DNA of 64,000 bases from Tubulanus polymorphus (Eukaryota > Nemertea > Palaeonemertea > Tubulaniformes > Tubulanidae), in contig NC_134026.1 in the NCBI RefSeq assembly GCF_964204645.1, positions 10,378,450-10,442,449 of the forward strand, in the 5' to 3' direction. The position numbers were made by a program, and so were the translations under genes. Of this stretch, positions 13,200 through 29,200 are shown one piece after another. Numbering within the stretch: the first letter of the stretch is position 1; each line of letters starts with the position of its first letter. The notes beneath the pieces were generated by a model. The model saw only the letters and a list, made by a program, of their open reading frames with translations, was not told the DNA's origin and did not search any database.

Positions 13200-13403
13200 C
13201 TAAGAATTGGGATCCTCATTTAGCTTAGCACTTGCCTTGATAAATATGTGCGAAGGCAACATTTTCGGTACGATATCAGTCATTAAGCCGGCGAAACGCA
13301 TCATGTTCACTTGGAATTTCGGTAGTTCTATATAACCGGGAGCTAACGGGAATAAGTTATACATTAACTTATGATTACTCAACGGCAGTATTCGAAAGTG
13401 CAC
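13200..13403 (-). CDS. TRAPPC11: TRAPPC11 exon 27 (residues 1054-1120, stop)
   Basis: Encodes [20 protein letters not shown] and [10 protein letters not shown], ending AKLNEDPNS and TAG at 13200-13202. Acceptor TTTTCAG. Confidence 0.94.
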   Translation of the reverse strand: MHFRILPLSNHKLMYNLFPLAPGYIELPKFQVNMMRFAGLMTDIVPKMLPSHIFIKASAKLNEDPNS

Positions 13404-16400
13404 CTGAAAACAAGAAAGAAATTGCTTTAGATGGACTTGACTTTGGTCAGTTTCAACTTTTAATAAAACTCATTTATTATAACGAAAATTCTTGAATGAC
13501 ATCTAGGAAATAATGATTATCGGAATTTTAGACTCAATAATGTTTGTAATTTTAATAGATCCTGAGAGAAAATGATGTAAAACAACTTGCAACACACAGG
13601 ACAGCTTATTTTATAAACAAATGCTTCACAAAAGTCATGGAAAAACAAATGAAACCAAAATCTTTTGAAACGTACACTTAAAGTACGATATTGTCACATT
13701 ATTGGATACCTGATCTAAAACCACAGATCAAGTATGAAAGAAGTATGGAGTATAAAGAAAATTGATCTAAAACTCTCCACTGGGCCCAGTTTCCCAAAAA
13801 GGATTAAGTCCTAAATCGATCTAAGATAAGCTGAATTAATGAAGAAATTAAATCGATTTGAGAGTTAAACCTTTTTGTGAAACTGGGCCCTGGAGCAGTA
13901 ACAAGCTCAAATCTGGCTATTTTAGACACTGACATAACTGAAGTGGCCAACTAGGATGACCTACATAGATCTAAAACAGTAGAGCTCATTCTCCTAATGA
14001 CTTTAGTCCACATATCAAGTCATAAGAAAATCAGTATAAAACTGTAGACTATAGAATGGGAACAAGCCTCAAAATGGCTATTTCACACACCAAAATGACT
14101 GTGGTGGCCATCTTGGATGACTTATCCTATACGTTAAAAAAAATAAAGTTCATCCTTCTTCTATCGTAAAACCACAGATCAAGTTGTAAGAAAATTAGTC
14201 TGAAACTGTCGATTGTAGAGCGGGAACAAGCTCCAAAATGGGTATTTCACACACCAAAATGACTGTGGCAGCCATATTGGATAACCTACATAGGTCAAAA
14301 ACAATAGGAATCATCCTCCTCCAACCTAAAACACCTATATCAAGTCAAAAACCACAGGGACTTGTCACAATTGATACTGAATGAATAAAACCAATATCAA
14401 TGACCAGGTCCACTATCCCTGTATAATATAAAAAACAAGGGTGGCAACAAATTTTCAATCTGACAATGACTTCTCCACTTCAATCGACTGTAATTCCAAA
14501 AATTCTCAACCGATTCACATGAAATAAGCTTTAATACAACCTAGAAGACTTTCTGCTTCCAACGAGCCTTTAACCACCACTCTAGGACAATTATCTCACA
14601 ACGAAATCACCGTTTTTTGACGAGAGATAGCTCAAATTGGAGGTGTACCGATTCTATGGTGGACAGCAAAATGGTCGTATTTTTCACTTCAAACGATGAT
14701 TTCTATGTGAAATCTTAGAGATAACCCCAACAAACCATACATTTTTTAAAACTACGCGGTCATACCTGTACGCTTATCTCATTTATTTGTATAATCCACG
14801 CGATGGGTGAGCTCGCAAGCTCAAAATCGAACAAATATACGAAAAAGTCACCTCGCACTATCGCGCTGGCGGCCATTAATCACGTGACGTGCAGGTTCGG
14901 GCTATGTTAATAAAACCGCGACAAGTCTACGTCTGTAGACTTGAAAAAAGGAAATGTTTGCTAATAATACCACCCCTCAGACGAATGTTGCACTATATTT
15001 TCATAATACGGATATTTTATTAATTAACAGAACTTTTAATAAATTTTGTAATGTTTTTCGAAATCTCTAAGCCAATCAATGCGCGTGAAATATTTAGCCC
15101 GTTACTACGATATCACGTGATTAATGGCCGCCCAGTTGATGACAAGTTGAACGCCGTGTTCGTCCTCATTTTCGATTTTGAGCTTGTGAGCTCACCCATC
15201 GCGTGGATTATACAAATAAATGAGATAAGCGTACAGGTATGACCGCGTAGTTTTAAAAAATGTATGGTTTGTTGGGGTTTTCTCTAAGATCTCACATAGA
15301 AATCATCGTTTGAATTGAAAAAAACGACCATTTTGCTGTCCACCATAGAATCGGTACACCTCCATTTTGAGCTATCTCTCGTCAAAAAAAGGTGATTTCG
15401 TTGTGAGATAATTGTCGGAGAGTGGTGGTTGTAGGCTCGTTCGAAGCAGAAAGTCTTCTAGGTTGTATTAAAGCTTATTTCATGTGAATCGGTTGAGAAT
15501 TTTTGGAATTACAGTCGATTGAAGTGGAGAAGTCATTGTCAGATTGAAAATTTGTTGCCACCCTTGTTATTTTATTATACAGTTGCAGGGATACTGGTAC
15601 CCCCATCATTGGTCTCATCCATTATCAGTCGTGACAAGTCCCTGTGTCAAAAACGGCAAACTGTAGAATGGGAACAATATCTGGATGGCTGCCCTCCCGC
15701 TGGGCTAAAAAATGTCTCCATCTATAAGTTTGAATGATCAATAAAGGGAAAACAGATTATAAAGCATCGAATGTTTGAGGTAAGGGATGAAAATTCGGAA
15801 ATGAATATCATAAACACATAGGCCTACCTGTTTATGGCCAGAAAACATGAATCCCTCGGAGTTATCCATAATCACTTCGATTTCTTGTACGTACGCTGTT
15901 TTGTTGTGTATCGTATACGTAACTGGTAGACTTTCACGTACACTGCCATGAGATGGAAAATCTGCCTCGACGAACAAAGGAATATGCTCGACGGATATCG
16001 TTGGTAATGTCATCGTTGTCGTCACATATGGATGATCTTCTCCAGTGTTCTTTCTTTGGTAGAAAACAAAATACCCAAATATTTCACTATACATCTATCC
16101 TTTGAATTTATCAGTAGGTAATCAACTATTTCTATCATCGATTTCTCTAGATTTTGCGGCAAAGTTCGAAAGACAAGCACTTTCAACCCAACCTCCAAAT
16201 CAATAAAGCCTTATAGCTCTCCTAATGCACAAAAATCCTCTAAAATTAGGCAGTTACTACTGAAAATTTATCTACATCAATTTATGATTGTAGCATTTTT
16301 GTTTTCCTCCTGTTTGTATTGAGTCTCTGGTACATACGGTACCTTGTCAGATATACAAATTTCTCCCCGATTTGCCCTTATTCAAGATCTATTGCCCCAT

Positions 16401-19400
16401 TAAGGGCAAAAAATACTGTCAAATAAAAACCTGTATCCGTCCCTTACTTTACCTTTTCCAGTATACAGTATAAATCCCAAGTGGAATACTGGGTTGAATA
16501 GCGGGAGGTGATATTAGACAGTAACACTCGGCCGCGTGCTCGGACTTCTGCAGACACACCGAATCCAACAATGACTTAATATTTTCATCGCCAGCCTGTA
16601 CATAGTGGGACTGAAATACGCAAATGATATTCACCATAAAAGATAACATGCCAATACCACTAACTATACACACATGGAAATGACATGTCGCATTGTAGTC
16701 CGTACCAGTCTAAACGCTTTTTCTCCAAGTACCCTGCTATGCAGTGTATAATCCACCCACCCAATATTGCGTGTATCGTTACAGTGTCTCCATGTAATTG
16801 TTAATAAGCTTAAATCTCTATTGAAAGAAGATAGCACCTATCAAACATTAATATCAGTAACTAAATATAGCTGCACAGCGGTGATAACGGGTTTTCTGCA
16901 TTCATGACTCGGTTACTTGGGAGAAATAAATCTGTCCAAATCATAGTCACACAATGGGGAACTAATATCATTGCCGCCAAATACATTTGTTTTAATTTGA
17001 AGACCTTAAATACACCTTAAGACAGTGCGGATTTTGTTTCTGTTACATGAAAGCAATAAATCTTATTCAATTTAGCAACAGCATCATGAAACTAGCAGAA
17101 TGGCATCGTACAAAAAATAGTGGCTGTTTCATTTAAGTCATTCTGCCATGTTTAACAACAAACAGGGATTTTTTAGTGATTGCATATTCGTAAAAATTCC
17201 CATGCAGCATCGCTACATCATTTCTTCAAAATCAGGTAATGACAGCAATATTCAACTTTCAGTACGCGGAATGTGGAATAAAAAACTTTTTTAAACAGTC
17301 AACGGAATTATAAGGTTTTCAGTCAAACGATCAGAAAACCTTGATAATACACTGCACTGAAGTGGTAATATAGCCGTACATCCACTACATATCACTGCAG
17401 TGGAATTTTCCAAGATTTTCCAATTTCCCCAGCAATATTGGGTGGGAAACTGTAAGCAGCGTAAGGATTTATTTGTACTGACAATGAACAACTGGTGATA
17501 AAGAATGAACGATCATTTTCAATAGTACTCATTACAACTGTGTGTGCATTTCTTACACACCACACATTCTTTTTATCATAAATCATAGGTCCTGTGGTGT
17601 GGTTATAAAGAATTCTTCGCTTTTATGACTATCGAACGATTCTAGTAGACCAAATGAGATACAAGTTTTATTCATCTTTTCATAGCCTAAATCATATTTC
17701 CTATCTTACCAGTTTAACTTCACTAGTTAGGATTTCAATAGGCCATGGCGATGTACAATGAATACCGCAGTGCAAGAAGAAAGGCTCATCAGCATGTACA
17801 CATTCAATAGTTTCAAACTGAAATACAAAAGAAAATTGGGGTTGGCAATGGTACTTCCACATGCAATATTTTGTAGCCATAATCAGTTGCAAATTCGTGA
17901 CATGTTTCATGATTGTGTCAAGTTTCAAAGTAATAATTGATGCCTGTATTAGTTTACCAGCGGTTTTTGAAGATTGTTAATCCTTTCACCTAGTGGGTAT
18001 GGTGCCCCTAGACCCTTCGTTTAAGCTACAAGTACCGGAAACTGATACATCTACTTTCAAGACACATTCAAATTACAAACCAGCATCCGTCAACAGAGGT
18101 GTCCTTCAATTTTTGCGTTGTTCATTATTGGCTCATGAGACATTGAGCCTTTAAGTTCTAACATATGAGTTTTCAGACTTATGGTCAGTTTATTGAACAT
18201 TTCTGTCAATTTTCATGAAGTATTTACTGGTATTGATGTTTGAACAATTGCGTATATCATAATGATGACAATTTATGGGTTGTCCTAAATTGAGATGATT
18301 TTGTATTTCAGTTGACTGATATTTCATTTGATACGTACAAACCGGGCCTCCACAGGAAAAGAGTTAAATTGATAATATTTATGAAAATCCACAGTCAAAT
18401 GATACAACCATGAGCCATGAAATCGATTTATATAATCGATGTACAGATGATCACTGAAACAATTTGGTATATGAGTTAAATGAGCATTTACAAGTTCTAC
18501 TATTGGTTGTTATGGGATGAGGGGAGGGGAGATTTCTAATGAGTCGAAGGAGATGGTTGCTCTGCATCTGTATAAATTGTGATCACCTCTTCTTCAGGAA
18601 GGATTTATTGTTTTCTGTTTTCATTTAGCATACCCTATTTACGTACTTTGAGAGAATTCAGCTTCACAGAGACTTCAAATGGAGCAACAGTTGATAGATT
18701 CACTTGTTGCTCTTTTTGGCAAGTGCAGCTGATGATTTTACCATCAACTTCCGCTTCGACATCGTAAACAATCTAGCAAAAAGCAAGTCACGAATTAAAG
18801 GTTTTTTATACATACGTCACGACATTAGCTTTCATCACACAAATTCACCAGATAGCTTCATTTCATATACATGATAAATGGTAACATCGTTATGAATCTT
18901 TAAACAGCACTTAATGTAATGAATTCATAGCATGTCAATTAATAAGAAAATGATTAACCACTTCAGTGCTTAAGATAACTTAATTGATTGGCAATTAAAA
19001 CTGAACTATTTTTACCACTAAGTGCCAGGTTTTTCTCATGCAAAGGGAGCTAAGTTTACCAATTTTGTGCAGAAGTTTAATTTCTTTCACCAATAATGAA
19101 TTAATAATGAGAAATGAATTTATTTCATTTGAAACTTAATTCTACCGGTATATAATAAACTTTTTTTCTGTTCCCTACCATTTCATTCCGTTTTATTGTG
19201 GCCCCTGGCCCTGAACCATTCTAAGTAATAATTACTGATTAAATATACATCATACCCCGCCAGTTGGCACTTTTGGTTGCCAAACGTTGATTATTTAAAA
19301 GTTAATCCCATTTGAGAAACTGGTCCCTGATAAATAACAAGTTGGGGAGGGCCTGATTTTATCATTATTAATTTAGTTAATTTGAATAAACAAACAAAAA

Positions 19401-20248
19401 ATTGCTAAGAGTACAGAAAGAAATTAACAATATATGTGTACATACATGTATGTATGAATAAATGAAAATATGTTGGATGAAATAAATATCAATTACAATT
19501 ATGGCATGGTTTTTAACTCAGACCCTTATATGAAATACCAGATTTTTTCAGAGTTGTTTATTTGAATTAACGAGAATACCCAAATTCAGGAATCGCACAA
19601 GAGGCAGTTTCATAGCTCTTCATATATTTACGCTTTTCAAAATATGATTTAGCACGTACCTTGACAAATATGAGTCTATCACCTCTCTGCATACATTTCA
19701 AATACATCATAGTTTTTGACTGAAAATATTATCAACACATACTACGTAAAGGTTAAAAGTATGATCAAGACTGAGGCATTCTATTTTAGCATTGCACTTC
19801 ATGAACCCGAAATCGAACGGGACCTTTTTGAGTCATGCATCCTCATCATCATCTTAGGTCATCCCTTATCGGTTTTTGAGCGTACATTTATGATATATTT
19901 ATCTGAGAATTTTGGATGTACATTTACGCCCATGTCAACACCCATCGTCTGAGCGCTTTGGACATAATTATGTGTCCGTGTTGTTATTTGGTCTGCCTGA
20001 TATGCGATAGATGTCATGAGGGTCTTCATTCAAAACAAACATGGTAGCTCCAGAGAAGGTGGAATTTTCAAAGGTTGTGCAATTAATATAAACCCTGGGA
20101 AAATGGACCCCAGAAACAATCGAAACCTTATAAGGGGTTCAACAGCTTGACAATCATATAATGATTTTCGAGGTCCTGATGATTGTCATGTATAATGAAT
20201 GATATATAACTAGTTATGAGTTTATATTTGTACTTTGGTAATCATCTA

Positions 20249-20282
<34 letters not shown>

Positions 20283-23200
20283 CAATAGAAGACTTATGCA
20301 ACTACCAATGAGACACCCGACACCTGCCACCTCAGGTTCGAAGTGCATTTGATGTCAGAACGATGTGAATGATGAGAATGTCGATAATATGCTGAGTGAA
20401 ACTCAATATCAAATGGCGAAATTCAATCTTTACTAGATTTAGGTCTGGTTACCAGTAGTAATTTTCTGGTAGTCCAGCGTGCATTCGAATTCTAAATTCA
20501 ACTTGAAATAACTTAATAGTCAGTAACTGACTATTTATCATTAAAAGCATCATCAAAATGATATCAATGAGTTAGTGCACATAAATGGCGAATGTCTGGA
20601 AGCTAGAACATAATTCCGGCCAATGCTTGATATCAATTATTTTTTAAAGTCAAAATCTTGTGAAATAGATTATATATGTATCTAAAGGGGCGAAAATCAT
20701 TTCAAAAACCTCTGTTAGGTGATCATTAGGTTATCGTAAATCAGTTGAGTCACTATAGCATATACTGAGCTATAGCTGTTTTTTAAAATGACCATTCTTG
20801 CTATTTGATTTGTCACTCCCTAACTGTTCAGAGTTGTACTGTTGGTCATTTTTTCGTCATCAATCAAAAAAATCTGTGATATAGATTATTTCTGCTTCAA
20901 ATTACTTGTAGATCTAAACACTCAATTATGAATCAAATATCTACATGTATATCTAAAAGATGTTATTTCCATGTAAGCACATACCTGTTCTCCAGGTTGC
21001 AGGTCAGCCAATGATATTTCCTTTCTTCTGGAAACGACTTTGCCATCAAATTCAGCTTTATCCAATGTCATAAGAGCTGCAACAAAAAATACAGACATTA
21101 CCGCCAAACCCATTTGCTTCAGATCAACATTGGACCAAGTTCCAAAGTTTTGGTTTAGGCCTATAAGAGTTCAATATTTTCAAACTCAACCAAATGTACC
21201 TCACACTTGTGGAAGTAGGCCCTTATTTTACTCATCTAATATTTTCAGTACACCATAAAATGCAATGTATTCATGTATATGATATGTTTCTTTTAAATGT
21301 GCATGTCGTTTTGTTGGCTTGAAATATTTCGATGAAAAGCGTTTTTTGTGGTTTTAAATACCAGGAGTGGTATGTACTCAGGTTTAAGTTTTTGTAGACT
21401 GGATTGTAGTCCATAGCCCTGACCCATAATTGCAGAATTAAATCAGAGCTGAATAGAACTACGTAAATATATCCATACATACTAGTTTGTTCAAGCATTG
21501 CATCTTGTCCCTCGTTTAGTCCAGCCGACAAACTGAGGCACGTTATTTTCCCAGCTTCGCTGTTATTTATTGCAATTTGAATAGCGTAGAATTCATTAAC
21601 TAAAGATGGTGGGGCGTGATCCAGTACAATGTCTATTTGAGCCTGGCGAGGAAGAATGCTGTAAAGAAATATAGATTTCATTAGATATCTTTAGACAACC
21701 CGCACAAGAATATCGCGCAAATAGTTTGAATCTTGTCTGTCCAGTACAGCTTGGAATTCCAGCATTGAAAAGAGCATGTCAAACACATATGAAAGATAAC
21801 ATGTACAACATAAATCTATGTTTATGATTAATGAACCATGATTAATGAACCATGCATATATTAGTTTCAAATACCCAGTATCATAATGGAAAATGAATGC
21901 CTGGCAAAATGATATTGTGGGTAGTTCATTGGTCGGAGGCTCATATCAGCTACTGTGTTGTAAATGTTGAAAATCCCTTCCCAAAATATACACATCACAG
22001 AGTTCAATGAAAAATTGCAGTCAGTTGTAACTGGTAGTAAGCTACGGGTCTTGGAATTCAGGCCAGAAATGACTTTTTAAGCACAGAAAAGATCACAGGG
22101 CAGCCATCTCGTTTCCGATCGACCAAAATTTTTCTATGATGATAGGCCTTAAGATATGATATGAAACATCAAGAAAATTGATCCTCTCTTCCTCAGCCTC
22201 TTCAAATTATCCATTGAAAACTTAATTATGTTTAAAGTGCTGATCTTGGCAAACAACTATAGCGGCCAGTCAGCCATCTTGATTATGATCTTGGAGTTGT
22301 GATTGGGCCAGTTGTTTGGATATACTGGGAGTAATCACTTGTCAAATGCCAAGGGCTATGGATGAGAGTGTATAAACCAAATATCAGGACAATCCATTGA
22401 AGTGTCTTCAAAACTTCCCAAAATAACTGGATTCCGTCTACAGATGAACGGATGAAGACAGAAAGCACTAGCTCGTTGGGCCCCCTGAACTTTCTAGCTT
22501 ACTCATATAAACTCTCCTGAAATCTGTCAAAAATTATCAACTATCATTTCCTTTCCCTTCATTTCTTCATTTTCCTTTCGTTCCTTTTCTTTTACAGAAA
22601 GCTACTTTTCTCTCTCTTTTATAATTGTGCTTGTTTAAAAATTGTTTGCACTTGTTTAAAAACTTGAACTTGACTTAAGTCCCATACAGGCTGACAAATT
22701 GACAAAGGCAGCACTTATTAGAAAGCTCCAATTTCTTCTCTAACGGAGAGAAGCACTTACGTGGTAACTGGATTGACTGATATTCGTTCCCATGGTGCAA
22801 CCGTGACATCGTCAACAGGTTGGAGATAGCATCCTTCACAACCTGGGTGTAGCTGTTGAACTAGTGCTTCACCGGACCAATGTAAAACCGCACAGCGAGT
22901 CGTTTCGCTGCCTAGTTCTAATGCAACTGATGTTATCTGAAATTAGGATAGAGCGAATCATTAAGCTCTCAAGAATTTGCACAAATCTTAATTGAAGTAT
23001 GTTTCATTAAGACATGTCCTTTTGAAAATCCATTTCAAAAAGAAGTGTAAATGAGTTTACTGGAGTTTAAAATGTGTCCTATCTAATTTTCTGATACCCC
23101 AAAAATAGGCCATGTGGCCTCAGAGAAATGGTCTTTTTTCTAACTTCTGACAAAAATAATTAAAACAATAGTTATACACGTGGTTTGTGCCATCAAAGTT

Positions 23201-26200
23201 TAACACCCTTTTTGCCCCAAAAAGATTCTACCACTCAGATGGTCCTAATAAGCAGAAATATAAACAGACCTCGATTTTTTTGCCAACATCTTCTTTCTGT
23301 GGAAGAAATGAGAAGGAATGAAGCGAGACTTGATTTGGCATCAAATTCAGGCTCTCCATGTCCGCCGTATCACTGCTCGCTATACAAAACTGGTTGTAAT
23401 ACTGAAAAAGAATCCATACTAATTTTCATCACCATGATCAGCATTTTGTATCGAAACTAATATGAAAATTTTAACACTCATTTCCTCATTCATTTGGGCA
23501 ACAACTATCTGAATCTGAATGTACTGTGCTGCCAGGAAGGAGTTCTGGTGAGTGGTTGGCAGGTGAGAGAGGCTTATTGTGTAAGGTTAGCAATAGCGGA
23601 GCCTGGCTCGACGGTAGTGTCATCTAAATTGTTCCATGGTTCCATACAAAGAACAATTTCTTGTAGGTTTTTGCTGGTGGGACTTTGCAGCATTTCATAT
23701 AATCAACTATAAGGTACTACACATATTTCTTTTTCTTGTACCTGAATAACAATTCATTCTTTAATCAAAAGCTTAATGTTTTCTTGTAAATTGGTATCAG
23801 CCCAGTCATCAATGGGCTACAGTCAAGAACGAAATGGCTTCTTACGTCCAATAAGAAAATATTCTCATCTAAAATATATAGCATGATTGTATAGAATAGG
23901 ATTTACTTACAGCATTATTGAGCAATATTGAAAGCTTGCTGAACTGAATCGGAAATTGGCAGTGAGCTCTGAAATAGAAAACGAATCATATTAAACATGT
24001 TATCCAAACACAATGGCTTGCTCCGATGTTCACTGAAAACTACGAGATATCGCATACACTAGCAGGGTTGTCATTTGCAGCCGGAAACCGGTTAAATTAG
24101 CCGTCTATTAAGTATCAATAAACCGGCTACTCAAAACCTCAAAGTTTTCTCTCAGCTGTTGTCCGCGCCACCCGGTAGACGCGCGTCCAGCCAGGGCCGG
24201 AATGCGGGCCGGTTTCGCGAGCTAACTGTGGCAATCGACTCCACAGCCAAAATCGCGCTCAAGGTCAGACGATCACTACACTGAATGAAATGTCAGAAAA
24301 TGTCCGGGGCAACAGACGCTAGGATTTTTTGGGTTCTGTAAACGCCAGAATATTGTTAAAATATGATCGTTAGCCATTACGAATCGCGTTCAACAACAAA
24401 GCTTCCTTAAACTAGCACTTAATTATCGCGCATTTTCCAGCGATAAACCCGGAAGTAATTTGACATTTCTTTCATTCCAATCCTACTTTCGTTTTCAAAA
24501 GTAGGGATGGTATTTGATTTAGGCGTTCTAGTCAGCAAAGTTTAATAGAAATTACTTGCTTATTTGAGCCACCCACCCGTACCATTTATAAATTCAGTAA
24601 AACGAAAGGCCTAAGATGTGTCCTACCTATAATAATTTAAATAATGATTCTTACAAAAAAATTCACTCAATATTTTTAGTTACTGATAACGAGTCAGAAT
24701 CAGCAGTAAGCGTAGATTCTACACAATTGCCACCAAATGACGACAACAACAATCAGCTCGATAACCTTATAACCGAAGATACTGGTGTTATGAACCATCT
24801 ACTTTGGTGAATTACCCACCTATTCAAAAACTAAATGACAACCCTGCACTAGACGTATCGGCCCCACTCCGCACGGTGGCGCCACCGCGCGGGATTTACG
24901 CGAAGCAGCAAACACAAACATGGCAAGTCTCTCAATTTTCAATGATAGAAATCGTGTGTGCATTTCAATTATTTCGGCTGTTAGGGTTTTAAGGCACAAT
25001 ATAAGTTGATTATGTGATATGGCGATGTTAATTAATGATAATTCCGCAGTGAAGCTAGTGACGAACGGTGCCGATTGAGTGTACAGCTGCCAAAAACACT
25101 GAAATGTGCGTGGTTGCGTAACTATTGCAGTGAATTGCAGACGAAACATGAAGCCTTAACGGCCGTTAAAAAGAAAATTATACCAATGGCAATTGTAAAA
25201 TAAAAATGAGATAGAACCTAACTTAAAATTCTGGCCATTTCTAAAATGTTATTACTAATTTTTAGTCAGTGCCGAACGTTTAGTTTTCCAACAATAATGA
25301 GGGGTGGTAGGTAGTCATGTAATTCAAGTCATCATTTATTACACGTTACTTCCGTGTTGTTGAAAATCTCGCGAGTCCTGGACCAAACCCCATTGAACAA
25401 TGTGATCTGTGTGCTGGCCACAAATGCACACAGATCACACTACACTACCCATTACACACTCCAGTACCCACAGCTTTCATATATCCATCCAAATATTCAG
25501 AGTGTCTTTGTTCCTGGATTCTCCTTGTTCACTGCTAACTGACATTCACTAAAGATCATCGTCACAGTGAGCAATTGGATTTTAACTTTAAAGGGCAAGT
25601 GCCCTCGAAATTGTGCTTTCCGTGATTACTTAACCAGAAGAAACTTAAGTATATATAAAACGACCTGAGATCTGTCTGATTGATAAAAAGTATCTCTAAT
25701 AAGTCGTAAATTAGTCATTTACTCATCCTTCACTCAGTGCGTATAGTTCACATACAACCCGCCGTGGCGCTATTTATGAAGTTATCTATGACAATAAACA
25801 CAAGCATGTGTGCGTGTGTGCGCGCGCGCACGTGTGTGGGTGCATGCGTGCGTGTTTTGCCGATTTAAAAGTCGTATTTCTCAGTAATGCCGCAAATAAA
25901 GTTCAAACCAGTTCTATATTTTTTGTGAATACATCACATTTGAAAATGAATTTTAGACAATATTCTATTTTGATGGCATTTGCTCTTTAAGATTTATATA
26001 AAGTGGGTTTTGCATCTATTACAAGATAACTCATAGCATAGAACTCAAATCAATTTGATTCGAGTTCTATGCTTGTAGCAGCAGCTGGGAGGATCATGGT
26101 GACATCGAAACAAGTCAAACTGAATAATCTGAACAGATTTGATGTTAATTTTACCTCAAGAAAACCTGCAATACCACAGCATTATCAGCTCTGAACGAAC

Positions 26201-29200
26201 TACAAGTGAATCTGGCCTTACATTCAGCTGTAGAAATAAACAATTTCTAATTACATATGCATCCAAAGAATATAAACGGAAGAGAAACATGATAGCAGTA
26301 GGGTAGGGGCACACACTAGATAGCATTACTAAACTGCTGTCAGAACAAGTTCAATGAATTTTGATCAGGATTTTCTGGCTTCCTAATCAAAATATTATCA
26401 AAGAAGAAATAGATATGACACTGACCTTTCTAATCAGAGTTTGGCAAAGCATTAATTGATAATCGATTTACTTATGTGGAAATTGCTATGATTTTAATGG
26501 AAATATAGAATAAATGAATATGGCAGATCCTCGAATGCCATATTAGCTGGTACCCATTAAATTTTTTGTGAAATGAAATGTACCAAAAGGAATGATATTG
26601 TTCATCTCGACGGTGAATATGCACGGTTCTGGAACAGATGGTGGTGAACTAGATGACTCCGCCAAGCTTGAGTTCCATAGATTAATTGCTTTCTCGATAC
26701 AATCATTGTCGCAGCCGGGCTCTGGATCTGGGGCCTCATTCTGAAAATACAAAAGACAATCGGGTGAATAAAATCATAATCATAAATATGCTATATGCAA
26801 GTATTTTGAGTACTCAAATTCAGTTAATCTAGATTTCGATCTAAAGCAGACATTGTTCAAAGTTCTCTCATAGCAAGTATAAAATACGCGTTTAAATCCT
26901 AATTTCTCATCAACTCAATTCATTTACCCCATTACACATCTCTTAATTCACATACACAGCCAGTCAGCCATCTTGAAAGGTCATTTAATTTCAAAAGATT
27001 CCATACAAAACTAGAAAATACACCCTGAGCGTATGTCGACCTATTTATGATAGTAGGAAATGAAAAATACAAAACAGCTTCCATAAAATTTCACCAAGTT
27101 TTCTTACACCTTTCATGAGTTAGAGCTTGGAAACAAGAATTACAAAATCTAACACAGCACAACTGTTGAATTTCAGGAAAATCAGTTAAAGGGTTTAAGT
27201 GCTAGGGTATGGAAACCTCTGCGGCCAGACAGCCAGATGGATGGATGATGAAGTGAATACAGTATCCCCCCATAGCACAAGGCATAAAAACATATCCTGT
27301 TCATTAGAAATGCACAGATGGATGGACGGTATAGTCCCCATTCTGGTTAGTGGAGCCCATGATAGGACAATAGCTACCATAGTAACAATGAGAAACAATA
27401 GCAATAATTGACATACGTGTTTCAAAATGTTCCCAGTGCCCCTCCCCACACCTATGAAAACGTCAATGGAACCCCATCGAGATCAAAATCAGATATCTGG
27501 ATTAAGCAGGGATTACTGTAGTCATGTCTAGGTCATACATTCTAGGTCATACATGTACATACGTTCATAACTTTGTTCAGATTATTCTGAAGACGTTTCT
27601 TTTCCTCCGATGACAACAGAATTCCGTCTGCCATCAATTCCATGCAAATTGTGACATATTCTTGAACATTGCCGACCAGATACGCACACCTCAGCGATGT
27701 TATCAGTATCGACGTCAGCAACGGCCACCACCGTTCATTGCGATAATCCCATGTTACACGACTCAGAATCCTACATTTGAAATACATCGAATAGATTCTG
27801 CCAGGATTGCTAATAAGTAGTTAGATCTTCTGCATTTATTCAAAATTTCTCTTCGGCAAACCAATTATGAATATAAAACTTTTACTGAATGAATTATCTT
27901 TCCTAGGTCATAATATCAGCATTTTGGGAGCCTAAATCCAAATGACGTTGGTGGAAAAACTTAACTGATTTTGATAACAAGTAAGATTGACTGTTAAGTA
28001 ATGAAATCTAGCGAGGAAGCATGGGCAACAGTTCCATCGCAATCATTCAGTGCATACATACGTTAATGCCTTGTTATAGTCTTTAGCATGATAATATTCT
28101 TCTCCCATTTGAACCACTAAAACCAATAAAAGACAATGACATTACAGTTTTTCAACAAGGCATGGTTTCAGGGGCGGATCTAGCCTAGATTTTTGTCTTA
28201 GGGACCTAGAAAATTGTCATAGAAAATTTTGAATTTCTCTGCGATGCAATCTGAGTCAATTTGGGGCATCAAGTCCTTCTCTGCATCCACGAAATATGAC
28301 ATTTTGACATTCTAAAGAAAAATCATGAAGTTTACCCATTTTCGATTATTCAAATTGACCATGTTGATAACCAGAACTTGAACAAGAAAATTAATTCAAA
28401 AAAATTATTTGACGCCTGTGAAAAAAATGTAGAATTTTTGGGATAAGCTAATGTGGGATTGCAAATTTGAAATCGAAGTTTTAAGAAACTTGAGGAATTA
28501 CGAGATTTGGCTGCCAGTCGATATCCTCTTTAGTCTGGGTTTAAGTATTGTATTTGGGAATGTGATGTTAAACCTAAGGATCAATAAAGAATTGAATTGA
28601 ATTGTTACCCGATTCACATGTTGGAAAAATTCACTCTTAGAAGTATATTCATTTATATGTACATATTTATCAATCCGTCTGGAATAGTCTCAAAAGCCCA
28701 TAAAATGTGACTGTGCCTTTATATTTGATTCTATGTTGTATTCATTGTATTGTATTCAGTAAACTTCTGCTACTGTACAAGACTATAGCTGAAATAGTTG
28801 AATTAACATGAATGTTTTTGTCACTGCTGTTTTATAAGCCAGTGTAAACCTTTGTAAGACTCAGAGCGGACTTGGATATCACATGAGGTAGACTAGACAG
28901 ATATCACATATTTCAACAACACATGCCATCAGTGGACACAGAGCTGTATACGACAGCTAATTGCTAATGGGATTGTTCTCATGAAACCTACAAAATTACC
29001 CCAAATATCGAACATATTTTCTAAAACATTCGAATATCTAAATAATATGTTTACACATTTTTATATTGACCGCTTGTAGCTGCCGATAAAATTCATGCCG
29101 GCCCTACACAGATCGTAGATAGCTTTGTCAATCCACCAGCATCCCCATATCATATTTTCCATCTTACTTTTATATCAGACTTCCACATCCAGTATACATC

